DNA from: Muribaculaceae bacterium
GTDB lineage: Bacteria; Bacteroidota; Bacteroidia; Bacteroidales; Muribaculaceae
Length of the DNA: 64,000 nucleotides
Direction of reading: 5' to 3'
Assembly (NCBI GenBank): GCA_009775355.1
Contig: VSPN01000004.1
Location: 1 to 64,000 of the forward strand
The position numbers and the translations under genes were made by a program. Below, piece by piece: positions 49,924 through 60,673 of the stretch; positions within the stretch are counted from its first letter, which is position 1; each line of letters opens with the position of its first letter. The notes below the pieces were generated by a model. It saw only the letters and a list, made by a program, of their open reading frames with translations. It was not told the DNA's origin and did no database searches.

Positions 49924-51525
49924 ATGCTAACAAAAGTCTACACAGCCGCCATACAGGGCATTGACGCCTTTCCGGTCACGATCGAGACCCTGGTAGAGAA
50001 CGGCACCCACTTCAACATTGTGGGAATGGCCGACACTGCAGTAAAGGAGAGCCAGTTGCGCATCCGCTCCGCCATGCAGAGCTGCGGGCTGCAGTTCCCC
50101 CATTACCGCACGACCATCAACCTTGCTCCGGCCGATGTTAAAAAAGAGGGGGCTTCATACGACCTGCCGATCGCCGTGGGACTTATGTCGGCCGGCGAGA
50201 TGTTCAGGTGTGATGATCTCAATGAGTACATGATCACCGGCGAGCTGAGCCTCGACGGGTCGGTGCTTCCGGTCAGAGGCGCTCTGCCTATGGCCGTCAA
50301 GGCACGCGAGATGGGACTGAAGAAACTGATAGTGCCCGAGGCCAATGTCACCGAGGCCGCCGTGGTCAACCGGCTTGAGGTTTACGGCGTGCGCAACCTC
50401 AGCGAAGTCGTCGGCATACTCGCCGGAACAGGAGAGGTGCGGCCCGTGAGCGTCAATACGCGCGAACTCTTTGCCACCGATGCCGGACGCTTTGATTTCG
50501 ACTTCTCCGAAGTGAAAGGGCAGGAGAGTGTGAAGCGGGCGTTCGAGGTGGCATGCGCCGGCGCGCACAACATACTGATGATCGGGCCTCCGGGAGCCGG
50601 CAAGTCGATGATGGCCAAGCGTCTGCCTTCGATACTTCCGCCGCTCGGCATGGCCGAGGCCCTGGAGACCACCAAGATACACTCAGTGGCCGGAAAACTG
50701 ACGCGAGGATCAATGCTTATGCCCCGCCGGCCTTTCCGCACACCACACCACACGGTCTCGCCCGTGGCCCTTGTAGGGGGCGGCGCGAGTCCGATGCCCG
50801 GCGAGATCTCGCTGGCGCACAACGGAGTGCTCTTTCTCGACGAATTTCCGGAGTTTCCCCGGCAGGTGCTCGAAGTGATGCGTCAGCCGATCGAAGACAG
50901 GGTCATAACCGTGAGCCGGGCGAAATACACTGTCGACTATCCCGCGAGCTTCATGCTTGTGGCCTCGATGAACCCCTGTCCGTGCGGATACTACGGCCAT
51001 CCGACCAAACGGTGTACGTGTGCGCCCGGGCAGGTGTCGCGATACATGAACCGCATCTCCGGCCCTCTGCTCGACCGCATCGACCTTCAGATCGAGATCG
51101 AGCCGGTGGAATTCGACGCCATGGCAGACCGCAGTCCCGGCGAATGCTCCGCCTCGATTAGGGAGCGAGTCGTGGCCGCCCGTGCAGTGCAGCAGGCCCG
51201 CTACAGGAATGAGGCCGGAATCCACAGCAACGCGCAGATGAACTCGCGGCTGCTTCACAGCTACGCATGGCCCGACGAGACGGGAATGAAGAAACTCAAG
51301 GAACGGATGACGCGGCTCAACATGTCGGCTCGCGCGTTCGACCGCATTCTTCGCGTGGCCCGCACGATCGCCGATCTCGACTACGCCACCCGCAGGAGTG
51401 CCGACGGCAGCCCGGCGCACACTCCCGAAGAGGCGGCGCAACTCCCGGTGCTTACCGCCCACATCGCCGAGGCGATAGGCTACCGAAGCCTCGACCGCGC
51501 CGCCTACGGCCAGACGTTTCAATAA
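49924..51525 (+). CDS. YifB/ComM family Mg-chelatase-like AAA+ ATPase
   Basis: A 533-residue protein from the ATG at 49924 (MLTKVYTAAIQGIDAFPVTI, canonical for the family); an upstream ATG-like extension to 49873 is rejected. There is an N-terminal Lon-protease-like ChlI fold, then the AAA+ module with Walker A GPPGAGKSMMAKRLPSILPP, the sensor and insert TPHHTVSPVALVGGG, Walker B GVLFLDEFPEF, and the zinc-like cysteines MNPCPCGYYGHPTKRCTCAP. The C-terminal Mg-chelatase domain includes LSARAFDRILRVARTIADLD with N-M-S. In naturally transformable bacteria ComM is a branch-migration helicase that aids integration of taken-up DNA; a housekeeping role is also possible. No competence genes are adjacent. 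Confidence 0.92.
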   Translation: MLTKVYTAAIQGIDAFPVTIETLVENGTHFNIVGMADTAVKESQLRIRSAMQSCGLQFPHYRTTINLAPADVKKEGASYDLPIAVGLMSAGEMFRCDDLNEYMITGELSLDGSVLPVRGALPMAVKAREMGLKKLIVPEANVTEAAVVNRLEVYGVRNLSEVVGILAGTGEVRPVSVNTRELFATDAGRFDFDFSEVKGQESVKRAFEVACAGAHNILMIGPPGAGKSMMAKRLPSILPPLGMAEALETTKIHSVAGKLTRGSMLMPRRPFRTPHHTVSPVALVGGGASPMPGEISLAHNGVLFLDEFPEFPRQVLEVMRQPIEDRVITVSRAKYTVDYPASFMLVASMNPCPCGYYGHPTKRCTCAPGQVSRYMNRISGPLLDRIDLQIEIEPVEFDAMADRSPGECSASIRERVVAARAVQQARYRNEAGIHSNAQMNSRLLHSYAWPDETGMKKLKERMTRLNMSARAFDRILRVARTIADLDYATRRSADGSPAHTPEEAAQLPVLTAHIAEAIGYRSLDRAAYGQTFQ

Positions 51526-51543
51526 AATTGAGTTGTGATCAAG

Positions 51544-53205
51544 ATGGCGACAAAGATAAAGAATCTGACATTACCGAACGAGCTCTGTCTGCTCCTGTTC
51601 ATGCTCGGCATGGGAGTGTTTATGATTGCTATGCCGAAGTATGGAGATGACTTGTGGTTTATGCGTTCATTCGGAGACTGGCTTCACACGCATGGCTGTG
51701 ACCGGTTTACCGATGGTGTCAATGTGTTCCGGACCGGATCCCCGATGAAAGAGATCGGAGAGGAATGGGCGTTTCATTATAACTATGACAATGCAAGGAT
51801 AGGAAATGTGATAGTGATGTTTTTCCTGTTCATGCCGAAATGGGTAGGATCGGGAATAGCTGTGCTCTGTCTGTATTATACGGTGATGGCGTCATTCCGT
51901 CTGATCGGAGTGGACTGGCGCCGATCAGACGTGGTTCCGCTGATGCTTTCCATGTGGTATTTCCTTATGCCGTGGCAGAACCATATGGGAGGTCTGGTTT
52001 ATCAGTTCAATTATCTTCTTCCGACAGCTCTGTCGCTTGCAGTCCTCGTTCTGAAATATGAACCGGATAAAGGAGTGATGCGCCGTATCATGCTTGTTGT
52101 TGCAGGGCTTCTGCTTGGCGCATGGAACGAGGCATTCTCGCTTCCGCTCGCCGTCGGAGTCGCCGCTTGCCTTATATTCTACAAAAAAGATAGAACCGCT
52201 GACAATCTGATGTTGCTGGCGTCTCTGGCCGCAGGGCTTGCGTGGCTGATTATCGCGCCCGGATTCACGGTTCGCACAGGCACGCTTGACAGTGAATGGC
52301 ATACGTCAATGTTGTCAATCATAAAGAGAACAGCGAAGATAATAATTGTGATGCATCCGGGAGCTGTAGTCTATACGCTGTTTGCGGTCTATGCCTGTGT
52401 AAAACGTGTAAAACGGGGTGTGCGTGAGTTTTTCAGTGACAGTTTCGCGTTTCTTGTCACAGTCGGCATATGGGTGTCTGTATCGCTTGCCGTCTTTACC
52501 ACGGCGTCGCCCAGATCTGGATGGTGGGCCGACATGATGTCGGTAATAGGAGTGGCCTACATACTGACAAATGTATGGAAAGAGGGTTTGAAATCCTTGA
52601 GGCTTGCCGGAATAATATGCATGTCCGCATGCATGATCTCGCTTGGACTGACTGATATTTTCGTTATAAAGACAGCGCGTGAGTGGAACCGTGTTCTGTC
52701 TGACTTCCTTGATGATCCTTTTGGAAACGTCTACAGCAACAGGTTCGGCAATATGGACAGCCCGGTGTTTATGCTGACCAAATTCGATTCGTATTCAGCG
52801 GTATATCGAAGTCTTACACCTCCTTTTACGCTTGAAGACGGAAGACGCACTCCGGGTACGTCGCAGATGGTTCATCCAGATCTGAGAGACTATACGCCAT
52901 CGAAGGGCATCCTTGTGCCGGGCAAAGGTGGAGTGCGTAATTACAAAGGGCATTACTTCATTTGTCTTGACACTACATATTGCTCTTCCGGTAAGCTCTT
53001 TGCGGAAATAGATTGTGGCGGAGTCAGAACTCGCGACCTGAGGGCAATTGTCAGGTCATTCGTCTCGGAGTCTGACGGCAGGAAATATTACAGCCTGGAG
53101 CTTACAGGTAGAAAGATAGAGAGGCTTGTCGGCGATGTCATCTCAATGGGTGAATTTATTGACGATGAAGATCCCGGTCCGAACGATTCCCGGATGAAGG
53201 ACTGA
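51544..53205 (+). CDS. Polytopic membrane protein of unknown function, paralogue 1
   Basis: A 553-residue membrane protein (ATG at 51544; a GTG at 51535 is possible). About ten hydrophobic segments span residues 10-390, then comes a soluble C-terminal part of about 160 residues. It aligns by eye with the next gene along its whole length: GMGVFMIAMPKYGDDLWFM near the N-terminus, PKWVGSGI, the stretch MPWQNHMGGLVYQFNYLLPT and NEAFSLPLAVGVA. An early acidic pair in a lumenal loop (GDD) after the first membrane helix is typical of GT-C glycosyltransferase-like proteins, and the pattern recalls DUF6056-type membrane proteins; neither is certain. The gene has noticeably more A/T at third codon positions than its neighbours. 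It begins 18 bases after comM-like 49924-51525. Confidence 0.8.
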   Translation: MATKIKNLTLPNELCLLLFMLGMGVFMIAMPKYGDDLWFMRSFGDWLHTHGCDRFTDGVNVFRTGSPMKEIGEEWAFHYNYDNARIGNVIVMFFLFMPKWVGSGIAVLCLYYTVMASFRLIGVDWRRSDVVPLMLSMWYFLMPWQNHMGGLVYQFNYLLPTALSLAVLVLKYEPDKGVMRRIMLVVAGLLLGAWNEAFSLPLAVGVAACLIFYKKDRTADNLMLLASLAAGLAWLIIAPGFTVRTGTLDSEWHTSMLSIIKRTAKIIIVMHPGAVVYTLFAVYACVKRVKRGVREFFSDSFAFLVTVGIWVSVSLAVFTTASPRSGWWADMMSVIGVAYILTNVWKEGLKSLRLAGIICMSACMISLGLTDIFVIKTAREWNRVLSDFLDDPFGNVYSNRFGNMDSPVFMLTKFDSYSAVYRSLTPPFTLEDGRRTPGTSQMVHPDLRDYTPSKGILVPGKGGVRNYKGHYFICLDTTYCSSGKLFAEIDCGGVRTRDLRAIVRSFVSESDGRKYYSLELTGRKIERLVGDVISMGEFIDDEDPGPNDSRMKD

Positions 53206-53222
53206 ATTACCTTGCTGACAGA

Positions 53223-54875
53223 ATGGCGGATATGAGGGTAGAGAAGAGAGGCGATGTTTTCAATACGGTGCTGTGGCTCATGACAGTGGCCGGGATGGGT
53301 GTCTTTTTCATCGGAATGCCGAAATATTACGATGACTACATGTATATGGTGCATCTTCGGCCCTGGTTCGCGTCGCAGGGGATTGATTTTCCCGAGAACG
53401 GGGGCAATGTGGTCCGTGCCGGAATTCCGTGGGGCGGCATTCTTGACACATGGCGCGAGCATTACGGCGATGACAACATCAGGCTTCCGAATCTGCTTAT
53501 ACCATTCTTTCTGCTGTTTCCGAAATGGGTGGGATCGGGCATCATGACCCTTCTATGGGGATGGACTGTAATGACACTGCTCCGGCTCACGGTCCGCGAC
53601 TGGCGGCATTCGCCGCTCGTGCCGGTGAGTCTCGCGCTTCTGACGTTCTGCATGCCATGGCGCGATTATTTCGGTGCGATGGACTATCAGTTCAACTACA
53701 TCTTCTCAGCGTGGATGGCCTCGCGGCTTCTGCTTTGGACCGGATGCGGCAAGACTGCTCCGAAAGCAGGACGCGACGGCATATGGTGCCGCGTCGTGAC
53801 CGGCGGCTGTCTCGGTTTTGTCGTCGGCATATGCCATGAGGGAATATCCGTACCTGTCGCCGTCGGGCTTGCCACCGTGGCGCTATGCTTCCGCAGCCGT
53901 CGTGAGGCCGGCACATTCGCGGCCGTCGCCGGACTTGCCGCCGGAGCCGCGCTGCTTCTCTCGGTGCCGGGAATGCGCCACAGAAGTTCCGAGCTTGTGG
54001 AAGCGCAAAGCCTGATTTGGGTGCTTCGCAACCTGCACATGGAAGGAACGGCATTATGGCTTTACCTTGTGCTTGCGGTGCTGACACTGTTGCGTCCGGA
54101 CAAAAGAAGAAGTCTGCGCGGTGGGACGCAGGTCTTCATATCGGTCAATACCGTTGTCTCGCTCGCCATACTCTGTTACTGCGGACTTGCCGTGCGCCGT
54201 GCGTGCTTCTGGCTTGACTTTGTGTGTATAGCCGGAACGGTTGATCTGCTTCGGATCAATCTCGGCACACGGGCGAAGCGTTATGACGCGGCAGGAATCG
54301 CGCTTGCCGTTCCGCTTCTTGCGGCGGTTTATGTGCACCTTGCCGCCGTCGGCGTGGCAGCCTTGAAGTTAAGAAAGCTTCACGCGGAAGTCATCAGGGA
54401 ATACGTTGAGAATCCGGAAAGAAATATGTTCGGAGACATCCAGACTATGAGGGAGCTGTCACCGATGACAGGATACATGCCGGATTACAGATTCCATGCG
54501 ACCGGCATGTTTAACGTGCGTTGGTATTATGGTTTCGGCGAGCCATATTGGAACTGTTGCGAAGTGATATTCCCTTCCATATTCAGGCATATCGATGCGA
54601 CGGGAGGCGAACCGGCTTCGGCAGACGGAAAGATACGCAAAGCGGGGAATTTCTATTTCGCACGGTCGGAAGACCTGCCGCTCGACACTGCAAAGGATAT
54701 GAATGTCTCGCTGTGGATGGACTTCGGCAAGGGATATGTGCATGTGCTGTCGGGAGCTTACCCTTTCCGGTCGGAGAAAGATGGCCGTGAATACGTGTGG
54801 ATCATTCCCGGCACGGACTGGTATGTGACACACTTCAAGAAAGTGCGCGGAATTCGCGTCAGCCAGTCGCCGTGA
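53223..54875 (+). CDS. Polytopic membrane protein of unknown function, paralogue 2
   Basis: A 550-residue paralogue of the preceding gene, 17 bases downstream. Shared elements include GMGVFFIGMPKYYDDYMYM, WREHYGDDNIRLPNLLIPFF, PKWVGSGI, MPWRDYFGAMDYQFNYIFSA and CHEGISVPVAVGLATV. It has about ten membrane segments to residue 395 and then a soluble region with MRELSPMTGYMPDYRFHATG. The conserved DD after the first helix and the HY/DN pair in the first loop look like catalytic or binding positions of a GT-C-like fold, which is inference. The codon use is closer to the genome norm than that of paralogue 1. The tandem pair lies between a ComM-type gene and convergent thyA. Confidence 0.82.
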   Translation: MADMRVEKRGDVFNTVLWLMTVAGMGVFFIGMPKYYDDYMYMVHLRPWFASQGIDFPENGGNVVRAGIPWGGILDTWREHYGDDNIRLPNLLIPFFLLFPKWVGSGIMTLLWGWTVMTLLRLTVRDWRHSPLVPVSLALLTFCMPWRDYFGAMDYQFNYIFSAWMASRLLLWTGCGKTAPKAGRDGIWCRVVTGGCLGFVVGICHEGISVPVAVGLATVALCFRSRREAGTFAAVAGLAAGAALLLSVPGMRHRSSELVEAQSLIWVLRNLHMEGTALWLYLVLAVLTLLRPDKRRSLRGGTQVFISVNTVVSLAILCYCGLAVRRACFWLDFVCIAGTVDLLRINLGTRAKRYDAAGIALAVPLLAAVYVHLAAVGVAALKLRKLHAEVIREYVENPERNMFGDIQTMRELSPMTGYMPDYRFHATGMFNVRWYYGFGEPYWNCCEVIFPSIFRHIDATGGEPASADGKIRKAGNFYFARSEDLPLDTAKDMNVSLWMDFGKGYVHVLSGAYPFRSEKDGREYVWIIPGTDWYVTHFKKVRGIRVSQSP

Positions 54876-54909
54876 CGCGTGGCGGAGCGGAAGTCTGATA
54901 TCAGGCAGG

Positions 54910-55704
54910 TCAGACAGAGACCGTGCCCTTGATCGCGGGCCAGGGATCGTAGTCTTCGAGCGAGAAGTCGAAATAACCGAATTCGAAAATCGAGCTGACG
55001 TCGGGGTTTATCCTCATGCGGGGCAGAGCTCTGGGCTCGCGCGAGAGCTGCAGACGCACCTGATCGAGATGGTTGGTGTAGATATGTGCGTCGCCGAGAG
55101 TGTGGATGAAGTCTCCTGGACGCAGACCGCACACCTGAGCCATCATCATGGTCAGCAGCGCATAGCTCGCGATGTTGAAAGGCACCCCGAGGAAACAGTC
55201 GGCACTGCGCTGGTATAGCTGGCAGGAGAGACGCCCGTCGGCCACATAGAACTGGAAGAAAGCGTGGCAGGGGGGGAGATTCATCCTGTCGAGATCCGCC
55301 ACATTCCACGCGCTGACGATGATTCGCCGGGAGTCGGGATTGTTGACTATGTCGTGTACGGCCTGCGAGATCTGGTCGATCGAACCGCCGTCATAATCGG
55401 GCCAGGACCGCCACTGGTAGCCGTAGATATGTCCGAGCGATCCGTCGGCGTCGGCCCATTCATTCCATATGCGCACACCGTTCTCCTGCAGGTAGCGGAC
55501 GTTGGTGTCGCCCTTCAGAAACCACAGCAGTTCGTGGATTATGCTCTTGAGATGCACCTTCTTCGTGGTGAGCAGAGGAAAACCCTTCTCAAGGTCGAAA
55601 CGCATCTGGTATCCGAACGTCGATATCGTTCCGGTTCCGGTGCGGTCGCACTTGCGTATGCCGTTGTCGAGAATATGGGAGAGAAGATCAAGATATTGTC
55701 TCAT
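54910..55704 (-). CDS. thyA: Thymidylate synthase
   Basis: A 264-residue enzyme that methylates dUMP to dTMP using methylenetetrahydrofolate, regenerating the substrate of FolA. The start at 55704 ([20 protein letters not shown]) is the standard one; the frame upstream is shadow of the ferredoxin gene. The dUMP-binding arginine loop is [19 protein letters not shown]. The catalytic cysteine is in [20 protein letters not shown], and [20 protein letters not shown] binds nucleotide. The length is exactly typical. It overlaps the preceding ferredoxin gene by 4 bases (ATGA), so translation is coupled. Confidence 0.97.
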   Translation of the reverse strand: MRQYLDLLSHILDNGIRKCDRTGTGTISTFGYQMRFDLEKGFPLLTTKKVHLKSIIHELLWFLKGDTNVRYLQENGVRIWNEWADADGSLGHIYGYQWRSWPDYDGGSIDQISQAVHDIVNNPDSRRIIVSAWNVADLDRMNLPPCHAFFQFYVADGRLSCQLYQRSADCFLGVPFNIASYALLTMMMAQVCGLRPGDFIHTLGDAHIYTNHLDQVRLQLSREPRALPRMRINPDVSSIFEFGYFDFSLEDYDPWPAIKGTVSV

Positions 55705-56528
55705 GTCTTGGAAGATTGTCGGGTTTTGCGCATCAGAGGAGTCGCGGGCCGTCTGTTGCGGTTGATCTGGAAGCGTATCGCCCCGGTCGGGCACTCGGCC
55801 ACGCAGTCGAAACAGCGCACGCAGCGCGATGTGTCGACATAGCGGCTTACGGTCTTTATGCACTGTGAGCGGCATATGTCCTCGCAGTGTCCGCAGCTTA
55901 TGCACTTGTCGGGGTCGATCTCGATATGAGTCAGAGCGTGCTCCTGCACGATTCCGAGTGCCGTTCCGAGCGGACACCAGCAAGAGCAGAACTCACGCCC
56001 TTTGCGCAGAGCCAGCGCAGCGAGAATAATAGCGGAAACCATGCCGGCTACGACACCTGTCGTCGCCCCGAGGCTTATGGTGGCCCAAGTGGGGGTGGTT
56101 GCCTCGCGGTTTACGGCAGAAGCCATGTTGCGGGCTATGTTCCAAGGCTCCACGACAAATGGCACCGCCATGATTCCTGCCATCACGCAGAGCAGGTAAA
56201 TCCACAGGATATGGTACGACAGCTTCGGGCGCGGACGGTAAGAGAAAGGCCGGTTGAACCGGGGGATTCTGCGCCTCAGCCGCAGGAATATATCGGAATA
56301 TGTTCCTATCGGACATGCCGTGGCGCAATACACACGGCCCAGTAAAAAGGTAATCAGGAGCCACACGACAGTGACTCCCGATGTGACGGATGCGGCCGAC
56401 AGAAGGATCTGGAGGCGGCCGGCGGCCCGGGCCATAGGATGGATCTGCGGCCCGATGACAAGACAGGCTGCCGAAGCCGCGAGAAAAAGCGCGGCGAGCA
56501 TGATCCTTATGGTCCTGAGCTGTTTCAT
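55701..56528 (-). CDS. NapH/MauN-like membrane 4Fe-4S ferredoxin protein
   Basis: A 275-residue membrane protein; the ATG at 56528 ([20 protein letters not shown]) lies 1 base after the yidC stop. About four to five membrane segments alternate with CP motifs: [15 protein letters not shown] and [10 protein letters not shown]. The soluble C-terminus has two 4Fe-4S clusters, [15 protein letters not shown] and [12 protein letters not shown]. NapH- and MauN-type proteins pass electrons from quinol to periplasmic or membrane reductases. No reductase or oxidase partner is nearby, so the acceptor is unknown. It is wedged between yidC and thyA with 1-base and 4-base junctions. Confidence 0.88.
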   Translation of the reverse strand: MKQLRTIRIMLAALFLAASAACLVIGPQIHPMARAAGRLQILLSAASVTSGVTVVWLLITFLLGRVYCATACPIGTYSDIFLRLRRRIPRFNRPFSYRPRPKLSYHILWIYLLCVMAGIMAVPFVVEPWNIARNMASAVNREATTPTWATISLGATTGVVAGMVSAIILAALALRKGREFCSCWCPLGTALGIVQEHALTHIEIDPDKCISCGHCEDICRSQCIKTVSRYVDTSRCVRCFDCVAECPTGAIRFQINRNRRPATPLMRKTRQSSKT

Positions 56529-56529
56529 G

Positions 56530-58626
56530 TCAGCGGCGTTTACCCTGCTGCTTCTGCTGCTCGCGGAGCATGGCCTGCTGCTGGCGCTGCATCTCCTCAA
56601 GACGCGCCATGAAACCGGATTTCTTTTTCGGCTTCTTTGCGTTCTCTTTCATGCGGGCGCGTACGGTCTCGTCCTTGATGAAGAAACGGAACGCGTAGGT
56701 CTGGATGATGGTGATCAGCAGCGACAGGAAGTAATAATACGAGAGACCTGCCGCATAGTTGTTGAAGAACACCATGAAGAAGACGGGCATCAGATACATC
56801 ATCCACTTCATGCCGGGCATCGAATTGGCCTGGTTCTGCGAGTTGAGGTAAGTGTAGACGATGTTGGTGGCCGTCATCAAGAGGCAGAATAGCGATATGT
56901 GGTTGCCGAAATACTTCGTGATCAGCGGGATGTTGCCGCTCCACGATATTATGGCGTCGGGCGCCGACAGGTCGTGGGCCCAGAGGAAACTCTGGCCTCG
57001 CAGTTCTATGCAGGAGGGGAAGAACGCGAACATGGCGATCAGCACAGGCATCTGGAGCAGGATCGGCAGACAGCCCGACATCGGGTTGGCTCCGGCCTGC
57101 GAATAGAGAGCCATTGTCTTCTGCTGGCGGGTCATGGCGTTTTCGGTGCCGGGATACTTGTCGTTGATCGCCTTGATCTCGGGCGCGAGCACGCGCATCA
57201 CGGCCTGACTGCGGAATGACTTGTAGGTCAGAGGGAAGAGGATCAGCTTGATGAAAATCGTGAGCAGCAGGATTATTATGCCATAGTTGGAGATGAACTT
57301 CCCGAGGAAAGTGAACACCGGAATCACTATGCCCGTGTTGATCCATCTAAACAGAGTCCAGCCCAGCGGCACAAGGCGTGTCAGGTCAAGATCGTCATCG
57401 GTCATTACTGTCCGGTCGAGATCGGAGAGAAGCGGATAGAGGTTCGGGCCTATGAAGAGCGAGAAGCTCGCCGGATTGGGGGAGTTCCAGTCGTAATCGT
57501 TGCTTACGGCCTCGGCCTGGAAATTCTTGAGGTAGTCGGATCCGTGGAGCACGGTCGAGCTGAAGTCGGCGGTGTTGAACGGGCGGTCGGCGATCATGAC
57601 AGTCGAAAAGAACTGATTCTTGAAACCGATCCATCTGATCTTTGCCTTTCGCTCCTCGGTCTTGTCTTTCGATTCGCTGAGATTCTCCACTGATCCGCCG
57701 GCATACTTGTAATAAAGTGCCGAATTGCGCTCCTCAAACATGCGGCCGCGCTCCTGGCGGGCGAGATCCTGTGTCCATGAGAAACCGAGATTGCGGTTGT
57801 TCGACTGCACGAGAGCCGCCATGTTTTTCTGCACGACGCGCATGCGGACCACGTAAGACTCCCCTTTGGGCAGAGTGTACTCGATTCCCCAGTAGGCGTC
57901 GGGCGCGAGTTGCAGAGCCATCAGCACAGTCGAGTCGTTGACCTGCGTCGGAGTGAAATAGAGGTCGGCAGTCTCGATGGGCTGCGGCAGCGGCAGTTGG
58001 AAATTGAATGTGTTGCGGTCGCCCTCGAACATCACCACCTTGCGCTTCGACACCTTCGTCTCGTCGGACGAATACTCGGTGTCATACTTCTTGAGTTCGG
58101 CGCGTGTGATAGAACCGGATTTCGAGCTTAGGCTCAGCGAGAGCACGTCGTTCTCGAGCGCGACGGTCTGCGGAGTGCCCGAAAGGAAGGCCGCGAATCG
58201 TCCGTACTTGCCGAGCGAAGCGGAAGCGGCACGCACTTTCTCGATTGCCTCGCGCTGTTCGGCCACGGTCATCTTCGATATGTCGCCGGCCACTACATCG
58301 GCCCAGACGAGGTTGCGTCCGCTGACATTGACCGTGCCGGTCACAGAGTCACCGCGGAGGGTTAGGTTCATTCCGTTCTGGTTGAGCACATAGACGCGCG
58401 AGCTGTCGGCAGCGACGCTCATTCGGCCGTTGGCGGCGATGTTCTGCACGAGCCAGTCTTTTTCGGTCGGCGAGAGGGCGTCGACTGTGGTCGCCACCGG
58501 CGTCTCTGTTGTGACGTCGGGACCCGGAGCGTCTTGCTGCGGGGCCTGTTCCTTCGGCGTCAGCCACATGAAGAGTGCGAAAACCGCGAACATCAGCAGA
58601 AGGCCGTTGAGGGTGTTTTTATCCAT
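56530..58626 (-). CDS. yidC: Membrane protein insertase YidC
   Basis: A 698-residue Oxa1/YidC insertase, longer than the E. coli protein, as is usual in Bacteroidetes. There is an N-terminal membrane anchor (LLLMFAVFALFMWLTP), then a long periplasmic beta domain (about 40-410) and the insertase core from about 420: FISNYGIIILLLTIFIKLI, LFPLTYKSFRSQAVMRVLAP, PMSGCLPILLQMPVLIAMFA and LSYYYFLSLLITIIQTYAFR. The tail is basic and glutamine-rich (RQQQAMLREQQKQQGKRR). It inserts membrane proteins alone or with Sec after SRP targeting. It lies 67 bases downstream of pyrG and is followed at once by the ferredoxin gene. Confidence 0.96.
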   Translation of the reverse strand: MDKNTLNGLLLMFAVFALFMWLTPKEQAPQQDAPGPDVTTETPVATTVDALSPTEKDWLVQNIAANGRMSVAADSSRVYVLNQNGMNLTLRGDSVTGTVNVSGRNLVWADVVAGDISKMTVAEQREAIEKVRAASASLGKYGRFAAFLSGTPQTVALENDVLSLSLSSKSGSITRAELKKYDTEYSSDETKVSKRKVVMFEGDRNTFNFQLPLPQPIETADLYFTPTQVNDSTVLMALQLAPDAYWGIEYTLPKGESYVVRMRVVQKNMAALVQSNNRNLGFSWTQDLARQERGRMFEERNSALYYKYAGGSVENLSESKDKTEERKAKIRWIGFKNQFFSTVMIADRPFNTADFSSTVLHGSDYLKNFQAEAVSNDYDWNSPNPASFSLFIGPNLYPLLSDLDRTVMTDDDLDLTRLVPLGWTLFRWINTGIVIPVFTFLGKFISNYGIIILLLTIFIKLILFPLTYKSFRSQAVMRVLAPEIKAINDKYPGTENAMTRQQKTMALYSQAGANPMSGCLPILLQMPVLIAMFAFFPSCIELRGQSFLWAHDLSAPDAIISWSGNIPLITKYFGNHISLFCLLMTATNIVYTYLNSQNQANSMPGMKWMMYLMPVFFMVFFNNYAAGLSYYYFLSLLITIIQTYAFRFFIKDETVRARMKENAKKPKKKSGFMARLEEMQRQQQAMLREQQKQQGKRR

Positions 58627-58693
58627 AATGGGTAATGGTCAGTGTTATGATTTTGTCAGAATATTAAGCTTCGGCAGGAACCCGCATCCTGCA

Positions 58694-60447
<1,754 letters not shown>

Positions 60448-60542
60448 TAATTGCATCCAACTTGCATTCCTGATGCTGAATCTCTTCAATGCAAGGTCTC
60501 TGTATATGTTTTTGCCGCGGTCTGTGTCTTGTTTAAAATGAA

Positions 60543-60574
60543 TTTGGTTTTTAGATGAAAAATAAATATATTTG
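60543..60574 (+). promoter_or_regulatory. Promoter of the large secreted protein gene
   Basis: TTTG (60543-60546), 20 bases, then TATATTTG (60567-60574), matching TTTG-N20-TAnnTTTG. A start near 60580 leaves a leader of about 94 bases. It is divergent from the pyrG promoter, with about 95 bases between the -33 elements. Confidence 0.82.
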
Positions 60575-60673
60575 CTGCCGTTAAGTCTTGCCATTTACTG
60601 CATACGGCATTACGTGGCTTAGAAACTTATTCCAGCTATCTTACACCTATTCAAATCTTACAAAAATCTGGTT

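Noticed and set aside
55705..55983. N-terminal extension of thyA up to 55983
   Set aside because: Shadow of the ferredoxin gene; ThyA starts with MRQYLDLL at 55704.
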